A DNA stretch of 64,000 nt from Anaerolineales bacterium (GCA_015075405.1 JABTUK010000001.1:310001-374000), one strand, 5' to 3'. Numbered from the stretch's first letter, positions 43,285 to 51,545 are shown. The notes: a model not told the origin generated them from the sequence alone. Made by a program: numbers and translations.

Positions 43285-44253
43285 TTACGGCGCGGGCGTC
43301 GCCTCTGCGCCGGGTTCGGCGGTGGGCGGCGGCTGCAGGAAATCGTCGCGCTTCTTTTCGGTGAAAGTCTGGGCGGTAAACTCCGCTACCCGCACGTAAT
43401 AGGGCGACTCAGAGGATTTGATGACGTAGCTGTTATCTTCGTCGCTCTTGGCCCCAATGGTGAGGGTATAGGTTTTATCAGCCGTTTTGAGCGTGACCGT
43501 CGCCAGCGGTTTATCCAGCCCATAAGCCGGTTCTTCGGTCTGGCCCAACGGCTCGGTCATATTGATGCCGCTGGCCTGGCTGAACAGGCTGGTAAAGTTG
43601 TTTTCATCGAATACTTCGCCGGCCTTAAGCCCCTTGAGCGTCCATTTTTCGCCCTCTTTCACAAATTCAAACGTGCCGTTAGCATTTTCCAGGGTCAGGC
43701 CGATGGTAGCCGTTTGGGGCGCGGTGAAATAAAGGGTATCAATCCAGGCTGAAGCGCGGGTATTGGCATCAAAGCTGGTCAAATCGCCGGTCAGATAAAC
43801 TTCCGGCCGGTCATCGGCGCGGACGTGGGTGGCGCTGGCCCCGGCGGAACTGCCGATGTAAAGCTTGTGACCGGCCCCTTCTTTCAAGCTGATGTCCAAC
43901 AGGCTATTAAAATCATCCGCCGCCACCTTGAGCCGGGCGTGGCTGCCCTCGGTTTGCGTCACCAGCCGGTTGGTTCTCACCTTCTCGATTTTATCCAGCA
44001 AGCTGGTAACTTTGGTGCTGTCGGCAGGAAAATCGCCGGCCTCCGGCAACACCCAGTTTTCGCCGTTCTTGGCCAGCGCCAGCGTTTTGCCCTCGCTGTC
44101 GCTGATGGTCAAGCGGGTCACATCCGCCGCTTTATAATCGGGCAGCAAAAAGCCGCCTCCGCCCGAAGCAGCCGGCCTGGGCCAGAACAAAAACGCCGCC
44201 AAAGCCACCTGCGCCACTAATGTTATCGCTAAAATCTGGTTGAATTTGCTCAT
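43285..44253 (-). CDS. DUF4340 domain protein, exporter partner
   Basis: 322 aa. N-terminal membrane anchor/signal at about 8-24 (ILAITLVAQVALAAFLFW), then the DUF4340 beta-rich pattern: ADVTRLTISDSEGKTLALAK, NGENWVLPEAGDFPADSTKV, and SLLDKIEKVRTNRLVTQTE, with a C-terminal repeat of the same kind. Predicted extracytoplasmic. It is the last gene of the ATPase, permease-GldG, DUF4340 row, a conserved arrangement of Gld-like ABC systems. Role in the exporter is not known. Confidence 0.88.
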   Translation of the reverse strand: MSKFNQILAITLVAQVALAAFLFWPRPAASGGGGFLLPDYKAADVTRLTISDSEGKTLALAKNGENWVLPEAGDFPADSTKVTSLLDKIEKVRTNRLVTQTEGSHARLKVAADDFNSLLDISLKEGAGHKLYIGSSAGASATHVRADDRPEVYLTGDLTSFDANTRASAWIDTLYFTAPQTATIGLTLENANGTFEFVKEGEKWTLKGLKAGEVFDENNFTSLFSQASGINMTEPLGQTEEPAYGLDKPLATVTLKTADKTYTLTIGAKSDEDNSYVIKSSESPYYVRVAEFTAQTFTEKKRDDFLQPPPTAEPGAEATPAP

Positions 44254-44277
44254 GGTTATTTTACTCCTGAAAATGGT

Positions 44278-44460
44278 AGACAGTAGACAGTAGACGGTAG
44301 ACAGGGTGAGTTATAGCTTTCACCGCATCATTGTCATCGGGTTAAACTGGAAAGCAGCACCCTTCGATACGGTTCGCTTCGCTCACCTACTCAGGATGCT
44401 ATCTCGATTGTCTGACTACTGACTACTGACATCTGATTACTGACTACTGACTACTGACTG
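44278..44460. repeat. Short-unit repeats with partial family A copy 4
   Basis: GTAGACAGTAGACAGTAGAC (44278-44297), a half copy of family A (44354-44403: CACCCTTCGATACGG, CGCTTCGCTC, CTACTCAGGATGCT), then GACTACTGACTACTGAC units (44415-44459). The last units overlap the 3' end of the permease-GldG frame. Confidence 0.7.
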
Positions 44461-47361
44461 GCTGCCGACTATCGCACTCTGCGGGACCAGTTCCATGGGC
44501 TGCTCATTTTGCCGCCGCCAGCGCCAGACCAGACCCAATGCCACCAACGCTACCAGCGCCAGCACGTAATTGGCCCCTTCCCAAAAGGACTGCTGACTTT
44601 CGGTCAGCGGGACCAGCACGCGGGCCGACGTTCCCCGCGAGCGGATGGTCAGCAAATCCAAATCTTCCACCGACCAGTCCACCGTATTTTGCATAAACTG
44701 TAATGTATTCAAATAGCGGTCCTGGGTCAGGTTAGAAGAGAGTTGAAAGACCAAGTCATTCAAGAACTCGGCGCTGCCGATGACCACCAACCGGGCTGTA
44801 TCCGGTGAACTTTCAATGGTACCGATGGTATTGACCGGCGCGGCAGTCGGCTCCGGCGCAGGGCCGGTAGGGTCAGCCGGGGCCTCAGTCTCAAGCGGCG
44901 ACGGCTTACCCTTGAAGTAACTTTCAAACACTCCTTGCACCGAAACGGCCAGCGGGTGCGAGGTCTGCGCCCCTTCGACGGGGAAGCCAAGCTCCCCATA
45001 GGTTTGAGTATCGGGCATAATGTTGGTATCGGTGCGCAGCCAGGAACCGGGGCTGGATTTGAGCAAAGTGATGACCGTCCGGTCCTTGTTTTTGGCTTCG
45101 TCCACTACCACCGGCGAGACCCAGTTGAGCGTGACCGCCGGCAAATTAGCCAGGATGGGGCTTTGCTGGTCCATACCGTTGGAACGGACGTCCACAAAGA
45201 AGGGGTAATTCATGGCCTGAATCTCTTGCACTTGCAGCCCGCCCAGGTTGCGGCTTACTTGCACCGGGAACGGTTCGTTCTGCGGGTCAAGCACCAGCGA
45301 CTGCTGCACGTCAATGCCATAGCCGGCCAGCATGTCGCGCAGGCCGCCCTCGATGGGCTGGATACCCAGGTTGCCGCTAAATTGATCGGGGGAAATGGCG
45401 TAATTGCCCGCCGCCACCACCACCGACCCGCCGCGCATCAAATACTGGTCAATGGCGTAGCGATCCTTGTCGCTCATATTTTGGGGCGCAATGACCGCCA
45501 GCACATCTACATCGGCCGGCACCTGCCCGGTGGACAGGTCAACCGGGCGCACGGTGTAATCCTGGCCCAACTGCTGCCTGATGGTTTGGTACTGCTTGAA
45601 CGAGGGCATCTGCTGCCCAAAGGCGTTGGGCTGAGGTATATCCGGCGGCGTCCACAGGCCGACCACTTTGAGGAAGCCGGACGAGCCGCGCTTGAGGGCC
45701 GACTCGATACTGGTGCGTACATCGGCCTCGGTGAACTCGCCGGAGGGGGCCAGCAGTTGCGCCTGGTCGCCAATTTGCATGACCATGTGCAGATAATAGG
45801 TCTCGTCGGAAAAGAGGGTGGCGGCAATGGGGCGCAGGCCGTATTGGTCCACCATCGTCTGACGGTTGACCCGGCTGCCGGGGTCATCCAGGTTAACCGT
45901 TTCAAAGGTAAACTTGCCCTTCGATTTGGCCTGGATTTCCTCGGCTACTTTTTTAATCGTGTCGGGCGCAGGTTGAAGCCATTCGGGGAGCGTGTCGGGG
46001 GTGAGGTAGAGGGTTAGTTTGACCGGCTCCTGCATCGCCCCCAGCACGGCGTCAACACTCTGGAAGCCGTAGACCACCTTTTTGACGGTACGGGTCAAAT
46101 CGTATTCAGGGTTGCGTAAACGCACATCCACCTGGCCGTTGGGCGTCGGCTGGACCTCGATCAAATCGCGGAAGTTGAGCACCTCATTTTGGTCGCCGTA
46201 GCGGATCAGGATGTCAAAATAGGCATTGACCACCGACGCGCCGTAGCGATCCGCCGCCTGGAGCGGGGTCGGCTGGATGCCGTAGGATTGGTTGGCCTCT
46301 TGTTCCTTCTCCGGGTCTTGCAGCGGGTCTACAATCTCAACCACTACCTTGCCGTTGGAGGCCACCTGGTACTCTTGTAGCAAATCGCGCAGGCGAGGGG
46401 CCAGGGGAGCCAGCAACGGATGGGTTTTTTCGCTAAAGTAGCCGCGAATGAGCAGCGGCTCCTGCAAATTGTTCAGCAAATCGCGGGTGGTTTGCGACAG
46501 GCTGTACTCGCGCTGCCCGGTCAAATCGAGCCGCGCCCGGTTGACCGGATACAGCCAGACATTCAAGGCAATCAGATTCAGAGCAATCAGCCCGGCGGTC
46601 AGCAGCATGCCCTCGCGGTAGGGGCGAGTCTGTTCGCCGGCGCTCCAGCGTTTGCTGTCGAGCGAGACCACGTTGAGGGTCAGGAACAGGGCGGTCAGCG
46701 ACAGGTAATAGATCAGGTCGCGCAGGTCAATCACCCCGCGCTCGATGCTTTCAAAGCGGCTGCCGGAGCCAATCGCCCGGAAGATTTCGGCCACAAAATC
46801 GGGCAAAAAGCGGGTGATGCTGAGAGTGCCGACCAGATACAGCAACCCGCCCAGCAGCACCGTTAAAATCAAGGCGACAATCTGGTTGTCGGTGCGGGAA
46901 GAGACAAACAGGCCAATGGCGACATAGGCCGCGGCCATCAAAATAGCCGCCAGGTAGCCGCCCAGCACCGGCCCCCAATCGAGGTTGCCCAGCAGGGCGA
47001 CGGTAAGGGGGATGAACAGGGTCAGGGCCAGGGCCACCATGACCAGGATCATCACGGCCAGAAACTTGCCCACCACCAGTTGCGCCGGTCGCGCCGGCAG
47101 GGTGAGCAGCATTTCCAGGGTGCCCGTCTGCTGTTCTTCACTCCACTGGCGCATGGTCAGCGCCGCCACCAGAAAAATCAGCAGCAGCGGCATCCAGGCA
47201 AACATGGGCCGGACATCGGCCACGCCCCGCGCAAAAAAGGTCTCGACCCAGAAAAAGGTAAAGACCGTGACCAATAGAAAAACGCCCACAAATATCAGCG
47301 CCATCGGCGAGCCGAAGTAGCTGTTAAGTTCTTTGCGAGTGATAGCTGAGATTTGTTTCAT
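44437..47361 (-). CDS. ABC-2 permease fused to GldG-like protein
   Basis: 974 aa, a fusion of two proteins that are separate (GldF and GldG) in Bacteroidota. Residues about 1-240 hold six membrane helices of an ABC-2 permease (MALIFVGVFLLVTVFTFFWV; FMLVALALTLFIPLTVAL-type; SLTALFLTLNVVSLDSKRW). Helix seven near 255-275 (MLLTAGLIALNLIALNVWLY) leads into a large GldG/ABC_transp_aux extracytoplasmic part (LSQTTRDLLNNLQEPLLIRG; LYLTPDTLPEWLQPAPDTIK). One final helix near 940-957 (ANYVLALVALVALGLVWRW) closes it. The C-terminal tail is repeat-derived (VGSQSVVSSQ). With the ATPase upstream it forms an exporter; substrate unknown, gliding is not implied. Confidence 0.9.
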   Translation of the reverse strand: MKQISAITRKELNSYFGSPMALIFVGVFLLVTVFTFFWVETFFARGVADVRPMFAWMPLLLIFLVAALTMRQWSEEQQTGTLEMLLTLPARPAQLVVGKFLAVMILVMVALALTLFIPLTVALLGNLDWGPVLGGYLAAILMAAAYVAIGLFVSSRTDNQIVALILTVLLGGLLYLVGTLSITRFLPDFVAEIFRAIGSGSRFESIERGVIDLRDLIYYLSLTALFLTLNVVSLDSKRWSAGEQTRPYREGMLLTAGLIALNLIALNVWLYPVNRARLDLTGQREYSLSQTTRDLLNNLQEPLLIRGYFSEKTHPLLAPLAPRLRDLLQEYQVASNGKVVVEIVDPLQDPEKEQEANQSYGIQPTPLQAADRYGASVVNAYFDILIRYGDQNEVLNFRDLIEVQPTPNGQVDVRLRNPEYDLTRTVKKVVYGFQSVDAVLGAMQEPVKLTLYLTPDTLPEWLQPAPDTIKKVAEEIQAKSKGKFTFETVNLDDPGSRVNRQTMVDQYGLRPIAATLFSDETYYLHMVMQIGDQAQLLAPSGEFTEADVRTSIESALKRGSSGFLKVVGLWTPPDIPQPNAFGQQMPSFKQYQTIRQQLGQDYTVRPVDLSTGQVPADVDVLAVIAPQNMSDKDRYAIDQYLMRGGSVVVAAGNYAISPDQFSGNLGIQPIEGGLRDMLAGYGIDVQQSLVLDPQNEPFPVQVSRNLGGLQVQEIQAMNYPFFVDVRSNGMDQQSPILANLPAVTLNWVSPVVVDEAKNKDRTVITLLKSSPGSWLRTDTNIMPDTQTYGELGFPVEGAQTSHPLAVSVQGVFESYFKGKPSPLETEAPADPTGPAPEPTAAPVNTIGTIESSPDTARLVVIGSAEFLNDLVFQLSSNLTQDRYLNTLQFMQNTVDWSVEDLDLLTIRSRGTSARVLVPLTESQQSFWEGANYVLALVALVALGLVWRWRRQNEQPMELVPQSAIVGSQSVVSSQ

Positions 47362-47379
47362 TGAGAGTCCTCCTTAATT

Positions 47380-47456
47380 CGATGACGCGATGACACGTGA
47401 GGCGATGACGCGAGGAATTTCGCCTCACTGCTCCTCGCCTCTTCGCCTCTTCATCC
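47380..47456. repeat. Short-unit hairpin GATGACGCGA / GAGGCGA
   Basis: CGATGACGCGATGACACGTG followed by GGCGATGACGCGAGG, then the complementary TTTCGCCTCACTGCTCCTCG and CCTCTTCGCCTCTTC. Between the ATPase stop and the permease start. Confidence 0.7.
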
Positions 47457-48374
47457 CGCCGTCGCCAGTTCGTTGAACACCGTCTCCAGCGTGCGCACGT
47501 CGCGGCGGAGTTCGCGCAGCGGCCAGTTCTCCTGGCGGGCCAGATCGTAAATAGCCGGGCACAAATCGGTGTGGCCCTGGTGGCCCAGAATGCGATAGGC
47601 CGGGTAGCCGTCGGCAGCGTGGATCTGCTCTACCTGGCGGACACCCTTGAGGGCTTTGAGGGCGCGGTCCAAGCCGCTGGTCTCTTGTTGCAGAACCAGC
47701 ACGGCATTAGAGGTGGCGGCCAGATCGGCCAGGCGAGCGTCGGCTTTAACCTGGCCGTTCATAATAATAATCACCCGGTCGCAGACTGCTTCCACTTCAG
47801 ACAAAATATGGGATGAGAAAAGAATGGTACTGTGGCGGGCCAGGCGGCGGATCAGGTTACGGATTTCGACAATTTGGGTCGGGTCCAGCCCCACCGTCGG
47901 CTCGTCGAGGATAAGCAGCCGGGGCCGGTGCAAAATGGCTTGAGCCAAACCCACCCGCTGGCGGAAGCCTTTACTGAGTTGGCCGATGGGGCGGGTCAGA
48001 TGTTCGGTCAAGCCGGTGGCATAGATGGCTTCTGACAGGCAGGCCGGCTGCTCTTCGCGGGGGATTTCGCGCAAGTCGGCGATCATTCTCAAATAGGTCT
48101 GCACCGACAATTCGGGGTAAAGCGGCGCATTTTCGGGCAGGTAGCCCAGGCGGGCCTGGACCTCGCGGGTGTGGGTCAGCACATCCAGCCCATCCACCTT
48201 CACTTCGCCATTGTCGGGCTGTAGGTAGCCGGTCAAGATTTTGATGGTGGTAGATTTGCCGGCCCCATTCGGGCCGAGCAGCCCCACCACTTCGCCCTCG
48301 GCCACATTAAAGGTGACGCCGCGCAAAGCTTCGATGGGGCCGTAAAATTTGGTCAGATCGGTCGCTTCGATCAT
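47451..48374 (-). CDS. ABC transporter ATPase, Gld/Nod-like
   Basis: 307 aa from ATG 48374, preceded by GAGGAGG; the longer frame to 48506 is repeat translation. Walker A GLLGPNGAGKSTTIKILTG (about 35-53), Q-loop LPENAPLYPELSVQTYLRM, signature QLSKGFRQRVGLAQAI, Walker B RLLILDEPTVGLDPTQ, H-loop ILFSSHILSEVEAVC. A C-terminal about 90-residue extension (LVLQQETSGLDRALKALKGV) is typical of GldA-like ATPases. It energises the downstream permease-GldG fusion. Confidence 0.94.
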   Translation of the reverse strand: MIEATDLTKFYGPIEALRGVTFNVAEGEVVGLLGPNGAGKSTTIKILTGYLQPDNGEVKVDGLDVLTHTREVQARLGYLPENAPLYPELSVQTYLRMIADLREIPREEQPACLSEAIYATGLTEHLTRPIGQLSKGFRQRVGLAQAILHRPRLLILDEPTVGLDPTQIVEIRNLIRRLARHSTILFSSHILSEVEAVCDRVIIIMNGQVKADARLADLAATSNAVLVLQQETSGLDRALKALKGVRQVEQIHAADGYPAYRILGHQGHTDLCPAIYDLARQENWPLRELRRDVRTLETVFNELATAG

Positions 48375-48402
48375 CGCTTTTTTTCCTCCTCGTAAATAAA
48401 GA

Positions 48403-48475
48403 CGCGATGAGGCGTGAGGCGAGGAGGCGAAGAATCTTTCGCCTCCTCGCGTCCTCGCGTCCTCGCCTCGCAATG
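48403..48475. repeat. Short-unit hairpin GAGGCGAGGAGGCGA
   Basis: GATGAGGCGTGAGGCGAGG and AGGCGAAGAATC followed by TTTCGCCTCCTCGCGTCC and TCGCGTCCTCGCCTCGC. Sits in the leader of the ABC ATPase gene. Confidence 0.75.
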
Positions 48476-48510
48476 ACATTTTCCAACTGATTTCTCCTGA
48501 CAACACAATA

Positions 48511-48538
48511 CCCCGCCTGTCCAGGGAGAAGGGCGGGG
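48511..48538 (-). promoter_or_regulatory. Leader hairpin upstream of ABC ATPase
   Basis: CCCCGCC (48511-48517) pairs with GGCGGGG (48532-48538), loop 14 nt; on the minus strand it precedes the ATPase gene by about 140 nt. Could be an mRNA leader structure; there is no T tract on the downstream side. Confidence 0.5.
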
Positions 48539-48575
48539 CAGTTGTAAAAATCCGATAGTAAAATGCTTACGTCAG

Positions 48576-48619
48576 AAGAATTAAATAGAGATTAAAGCAC
48601 TGTTAGAAGTTTGTTAGAT
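48576..48619 (-). promoter_or_regulatory. Four tandem 11-bp repeats upstream of ABC ATPase
   Basis: Minus-strand units ATCTAACAAAC / TTCTAACAGTG / CTTTAATCTCT / ATTTAATTCTT, contiguous and exactly 11 bp each. They resemble the TTCTAACA arrays before the Hsp20 and GroES genes, but the last two units are diverged and no good -10 lies at 17 bp. Expected binding site of an OmpR/PhoB-type regulator. Confidence 0.6.
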
Positions 48620-48716
48620 TTACCCCCACACATACAGAAACTATTTTATACTCAACTTGGCCGCGAGGCAAAGATACAGCGGTGTAAGGCATACAATAAC
48701 TTCCATTTAAGTCCCG

Positions 48717-48841
48717 CTAAATCGCACCCTTCGATACGCGCTCCACTTTGTTCCGCGCTACTCAGGATGCGATTTTGCCAGATAAGGCCATGTTATAGCG
48801 TCCTGAGTAGCTCTGAGCAGCGCGAGGGACGTATCGAAGAC
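48717..48841. repeat. Dispersed palindromic repeat, family A copy 5
   Basis: AATCGCACCCTTCGATACGC, GCTACTCAGGATGCGATTTT, then GCGTCCTGAGTAGCTCTGAG and GACGTATCGAAGACC. Lies in the 632-bp region 48375-49006, which holds no gene but two 11-bp arrays, a terminator and this repeat. Confidence 0.8.
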
Positions 48842-48917
48842 CTGCTACCCTGCTACTTGCTACCTGTTTCAGTGACGAAAACTTCTCTAGAGAACTATAT
48901 CACAAAGACAGAGCTAC

Positions 48918-48961
48918 AACTTTAAATAAAGTTTAAGGGGACCTTAAGAAAACCTTAAGAA
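48918..48961. promoter_or_regulatory. Four tandem 11-bp repeats, CTTAAG type
   Basis: Minus-strand units TTCTTAAGGTT / TTCTTAAGGTC / CCCTTAAACTT / TATTTAAAGTT are contiguous. CTTAAG is itself palindromic, so direction is unclear. The array abuts the Hsp20 terminator. If read on the minus strand it could serve the ABC ATPase operon 540 bp away. No good -10 at the expected distance. Confidence 0.5.
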
Positions 48962-48962
48962 A

Positions 48963-48998
48963 CAAAAGAGCGAAGCAGAAAACTGCTTCGCTCTTTTG
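48963..48998 (-). terminator. Rho-independent terminator of Hsp20 cluster
   Basis: CAAAAGAGCGAAGCAG (48963-48978) pairs perfectly with 48983-48998 (CTGCTTCGCTCTTTTG), loop 4 nt, flanked by T-rich sequence. Nine bases after the hsp20 stop codon. Confidence 0.9.
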
Positions 48999-49006
48999 AA
49001 TTTAGG

Positions 49007-49513
49007 TTAGCTTACTTTAATCGCAATCTTTTTGCGGTTCTGTGTGGCCTGGGGCGACTTGGGCAGGGTAACGGTTAAGACCCCATTCTTAAAGGTGGCG
49101 TCCACCTTATCGCTTTGAACCTCAACCGGCAGCGGGATAGTGCGCTGGAAGGAACCATAAGAGCGCTCCATGCGGTAATAATTCTCGCCCTTATCTTCCT
49201 TTTCGTGCTTCTTCTCGCCGCTGATGGTCAACACGTCGTTGCTCAGAGAGACTTCAACATCTTGCTCGCTCAGGCCGGGCAGTTCGGCGATAACCTTTAC
49301 TTCTTTATCATTCTCGGTGACATCCACCTGGGGATTGAACGCCCCAAAGCGATCTATCGCGCCTTCAAACGGGGTCAGACCAAACCCTCGCCCAAAGAAA
49401 TCATCAAATAGCCGATCCATTTCATAGCGGAAGGCGGTAAAGGGGTCTTCCTGCCGTCTGACCAACACATTCTTATCATTCTTTTTCCACGGAACCATAT
49501 CTTTGATAGCCAT
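49007..49513 (-). CDS. Small heat-shock protein, Hsp20 (copy 3)
   Basis: 168 aa. Alpha-crystallin domain about 60-155: PQVDVTENDKEVKVIAELPG, DVEVSLSNDVLTISGEKKHE, ERSYGSFQRTIPLPVEVQSD and ATFKNGVLTVTLPKSPQA. The C-terminal IAIKVS supplies an IxI-like motif. N-terminal arm of 50 residues (FTAFRYEMDRLFDDFFGRGF). Oligomeric ATP-independent holdase. Last of three hsp20 genes in the same direction, followed by a terminator. AGGAGG precedes the start. Confidence 0.95.
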   Translation of the reverse strand: MAIKDMVPWKKNDKNVLVRRQEDPFTAFRYEMDRLFDDFFGRGFGLTPFEGAIDRFGAFNPQVDVTENDKEVKVIAELPGLSEQDVEVSLSNDVLTISGEKKHEKEDKGENYYRMERSYGSFQRTIPLPVEVQSDKVDATFKNGVLTVTLPKSPQATQNRKKIAIKVS

Positions 49514-49549
49514 AGGATATACAAACCTCCTTTATCATTGGCTTATAGA

Positions 49550-49632
49550 ACTTCGTAGAGCGTGAAGCGTAATGCGTAGTAATGAATTTATGACAAAAAT
49601 TTTCACGCTTCACGCATCACGCTTTACGTTTT
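49550..49632. repeat. Short-unit hairpin GAAGCGTAATGCG
   Basis: GAGCGTGAAGCGTAATGCG (49558-49576) pairs with CACGCTTCACGCATCACGC (49603-49621). Located between hsp20 copies 2 and 3, where it might modulate read-through. Confidence 0.7.
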
Positions 49633-49635
49633 AGA

Positions 49636-50052
49636 TTACGCTGCTTTCACCGCAATTTTGCGGGCCTGGGCCGGGCCGGCTTTGGGCAGATGCAGCCGCA
49701 GCACGCCGTTCTTAACCGTAGCTTGAATGTTTTCCTGGTCTACCTCATCCGAGAGGGTAAAGCGGCGGAAGTAATCGCCCACTTCGTACTCGGCATAGGC
49801 CAGGCTGTAGTTGGCGGGCTGGGCCCACTCGACGTAGCCGTTGATGCTCAAAACGTTCTTTTCCAGGGTAATGTCTACCGAATTCTCGTCTACGCCGGGC
49901 ATATCGGCCACGACAATAATTTCATTACCGGTTTCAAAAATATCGGCGCGGGGCACATAAGCCTTACGAGCGCGGGTGCGTTCCGCTCCGTTAGTTGTAA
50001 TTTCCTCTTTTTCAACCTCTTGGGTTTGCAGTTCTTTGCTTTCAGTTGCCAT
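49636..50052 (-). CDS. Small heat-shock protein, Hsp20 (copy 2)
   Basis: 138 aa from ATG 50052 (GGAGG five bases before; an adjacent ATG at 50055 is possible). N-terminus is charged and lacks the usual aromatic arm (ESKELQTQEVEKEEITTNGA). Alpha-crystallin domain about 36-130: DIFETGNEIIVVADMPGVDE, VDITLEKNVLSINGYVEWAQ, YFRRFTLSDEVDQENIQATV, KNGVLRLHLPKAGPA; C-terminal RKIAVKAA. The diverged N-terminus suggests a partner subunit for the other two. Confidence 0.93.
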   Translation of the reverse strand: MATESKELQTQEVEKEEITTNGAERTRARKAYVPRADIFETGNEIIVVADMPGVDENSVDITLEKNVLSINGYVEWAQPANYSLAYAEYEVGDYFRRFTLSDEVDQENIQATVKNGVLRLHLPKAGPAQARKIAVKAA

Positions 50053-50109
50053 CATAACCTCCAATGATTTACGATTTTGGATTTACGATTTACGATTTGC
50101 GTTCAACGT

Positions 50110-50565
50110 TTACACCGTTTTGACGCTGATTTTTCGCGGCTTGTCGGCTTCGGCGCGGGGCAGAGAAATGTGCAAAATGCCCTTATCGAACATGGCTTCA
50201 ACCTTGTCCGCTTCAACCGGGAAGGGGAGCTGGAAGGTGCGGGTGAACTTGCCGTAGCCGCGCTCGCGGCGATGGTACTTCTCGCCCTCTTTCAACTCTT
50301 CGGGCTGGCGCGAGCCGGTCAGGGTCAAGGTTTCGCCAACGACCGAGATGTCAATATCTTCGGGATTGACGCCGGGCAGTTCAGCGGTAAGAACTGCGCC
50401 CTCCTGGTTGGTCCAGACATTCATCGCCGGAAAACTCGGCGCGGTTTGGTAGCGGGGGCGGCGGTAAAATGTGTTAAAGAGGCTCTCCATCTCCCGCTGC
50501 ATGCGGTCAATTTCCTGCCAGGGGTTGCCTAAACTTTGGCGGCCAAATGATTGTCGTAACATCAT
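50110..50565 (-). CDS. Small heat-shock protein, Hsp20 (copy 1)
   Basis: 151 aa; three consecutive ATGs (50568, 50565, 50562) follow AAGGAG, and the middle one is taken. N-terminal arm RQSLGNPWQEIDRMQREMES, alpha-crystallin domain about 42-145: PAMNVWTNQEGAVLTAELPG, DIDISVVGETLTLTGSRQPE, RGYGKFTRTFQLPFPVEADK, AMFDKGILHISLPRAEAD; C-terminal RKISVKTV. First gene of the cluster, with the 11-bp repeat promoter upstream. Confidence 0.95.
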   Translation of the reverse strand: MMLRQSFGRQSLGNPWQEIDRMQREMESLFNTFYRRPRYQTAPSFPAMNVWTNQEGAVLTAELPGVNPEDIDISVVGETLTLTGSRQPEELKEGEKYHRRERGYGKFTRTFQLPFPVEADKVEAMFDKGILHISLPRAEADKPRKISVKTV

Positions 50566-50652
50566 CATATCTCCTTTACTATCCTTAAATATTTCTCTCA
50601 AACCTATCAGGTCTGACAAACCTGACAGGTTTTGTAGTTGATTGATGCTTTT

Positions 50653-50708
50653 ATCATAAAAAGGAGTTGTTAGAAGTACGATAGAGGAATGTTAGAGGTG
50701 TATTAGAA
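50653..50708 (-). promoter_or_regulatory. Hsp20 promoter with four tandem 11-bp repeats
   Basis: Minus-strand units TTCTAATACAC / CTCTAACATTC / CTCTATCGTAC / TTCTAACAACT (50708-50665), contiguous, then TATGAT as -10 (50658-50653) starting 17 bp after the start of the last unit. Direct repeats with one-helical-turn spacing overlapping the -35 are the layout of PhoB/OmpR-activated promoters. Same geometry as the groES promoter. Confidence 0.75.
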
Positions 50709-50721
50709 TCAAGACAGGGAA

Positions 50722-50775
50722 GATGAGGCGAAGAGGCGATGAGGCGAAAGACTTTTCGTCTCATCGCCTCTCAGA
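50722..50775. repeat. Short-unit hairpin GAGGCGAAGAGGCGA
   Basis: GATGAGGCGAAGAGGCGATG with GGCGAAAGACTTTTCG, then TCTCATCGCCTCTC as complement. Just downstream of the 204-aa gene. Confidence 0.65.
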
Positions 50776-50794
50776 AAGAGACAAAAAAACCCTG

Positions 50795-51409
50795 TTATTT
50801 AAGCAGGGTCTCCAAATGGTTATTAACCAACCACGTACTGGCCTCGAAAAAGGCATAAGTCCGCCGGAAGGGGTCATACGGCGGGATTTTGGCCGGCATG
50901 GCCTCGGTTTGGTAAATAATCTGCTCGATCTCTTCAATGCGGGCCAGCAGGTCGCCGGGCAGCCCCGGCGCGGTGACATCGGCATAGCTGGGGCGTTTTT
51001 GGGGAAACGTGACCGCCTGGGCCGGCAGATGGGGCAGCGCGGCCAGGGCGACCAGAGCGTGGTTAAAGTATAGCAGTTGCGGCTGGGGGGGTTCGATTTC
51101 GCCGGCGGGGCTAAAGGCCAGGTTCAACGTGTCCAGCCATTCCCAATCCAACAGCACATGCCGGATCAGCGCCCTTAATTCGCCCAGACTCAGGGAGGAA
51201 GACGTCCGCTGGCTGAGCAGAAAGCCCTCACGCACCTCTTCCAGATGTTGCAGGGTTTCGGCCAACTGGCCGGGACGGTAGCTAAGCTGCCGCCCGGCCA
51301 GTCGCTGCTCCTGGATTACAACTGCCAGCGTTTGCCGGGTTGTTTTTACCACGCGGGCCAGCTCGCGCAAAGCCTCCCGCGCGCCCGCTAAATCTTCAAG
51401 TCCCGACAT
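50795..51409 (-). CDS. Hypothetical protein downstream of groEL
   Basis: 204 aa, largely helical and without membrane segments (LREALRELARVVKTTRQTL-type start; LRALIRHVLLDWEWLDTLNL; DLLARIEEIEQIIYQTEAMP). Not recognised. It follows groEL after 136 bp of short repeats in the same direction, so it may be transcribed from the groES promoter and could be a stress-linked helper. No terminator is obvious between the two genes. Confidence 0.65.
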   Translation of the reverse strand: MSGLEDLAGAREALRELARVVKTTRQTLAVVIQEQRLAGRQLSYRPGQLAETLQHLEEVREGFLLSQRTSSSLSLGELRALIRHVLLDWEWLDTLNLAFSPAGEIEPPQPQLLYFNHALVALAALPHLPAQAVTFPQKRPSYADVTAPGLPGDLLARIEEIEQIIYQTEAMPAKIPPYDPFRRTYAFFEASTWLVNNHLETLLK

Positions 51410-51545
51410 AAGCAGGGAGTAGGAAGTAAGGAGTAAGGAGTAGGGGAAGAAAGAAGATAGTAGATAGTAGATGGAAGATAGATTCTCTATCCTCTATCTT
51501 CCATCCTCTATCCTCTACCTCCCATCCTCCATCCACCATCTTCTA
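51410..51545. repeat. Short-unit hairpin GTAAGGAGTA / AGATAGTAGAT
   Basis: GGAAGTAAGGAGTAAGGAGT, then AGATAGTAGATAGTAGATGG, then the complement TCTATCCTCTATCTTCCATC and CCTCTATCCTCTACC. Fills the whole gap between groEL and the 204-aa gene. Confidence 0.75.

Noticed and set aside
48611..48925. Plus-strand frame of 104 codons before the Hsp20 cluster
   Set aside because: It crosses family A copy 5 and an 11-bp array and has no ribosome site; serine/arginine-rich residues come from the repeat.
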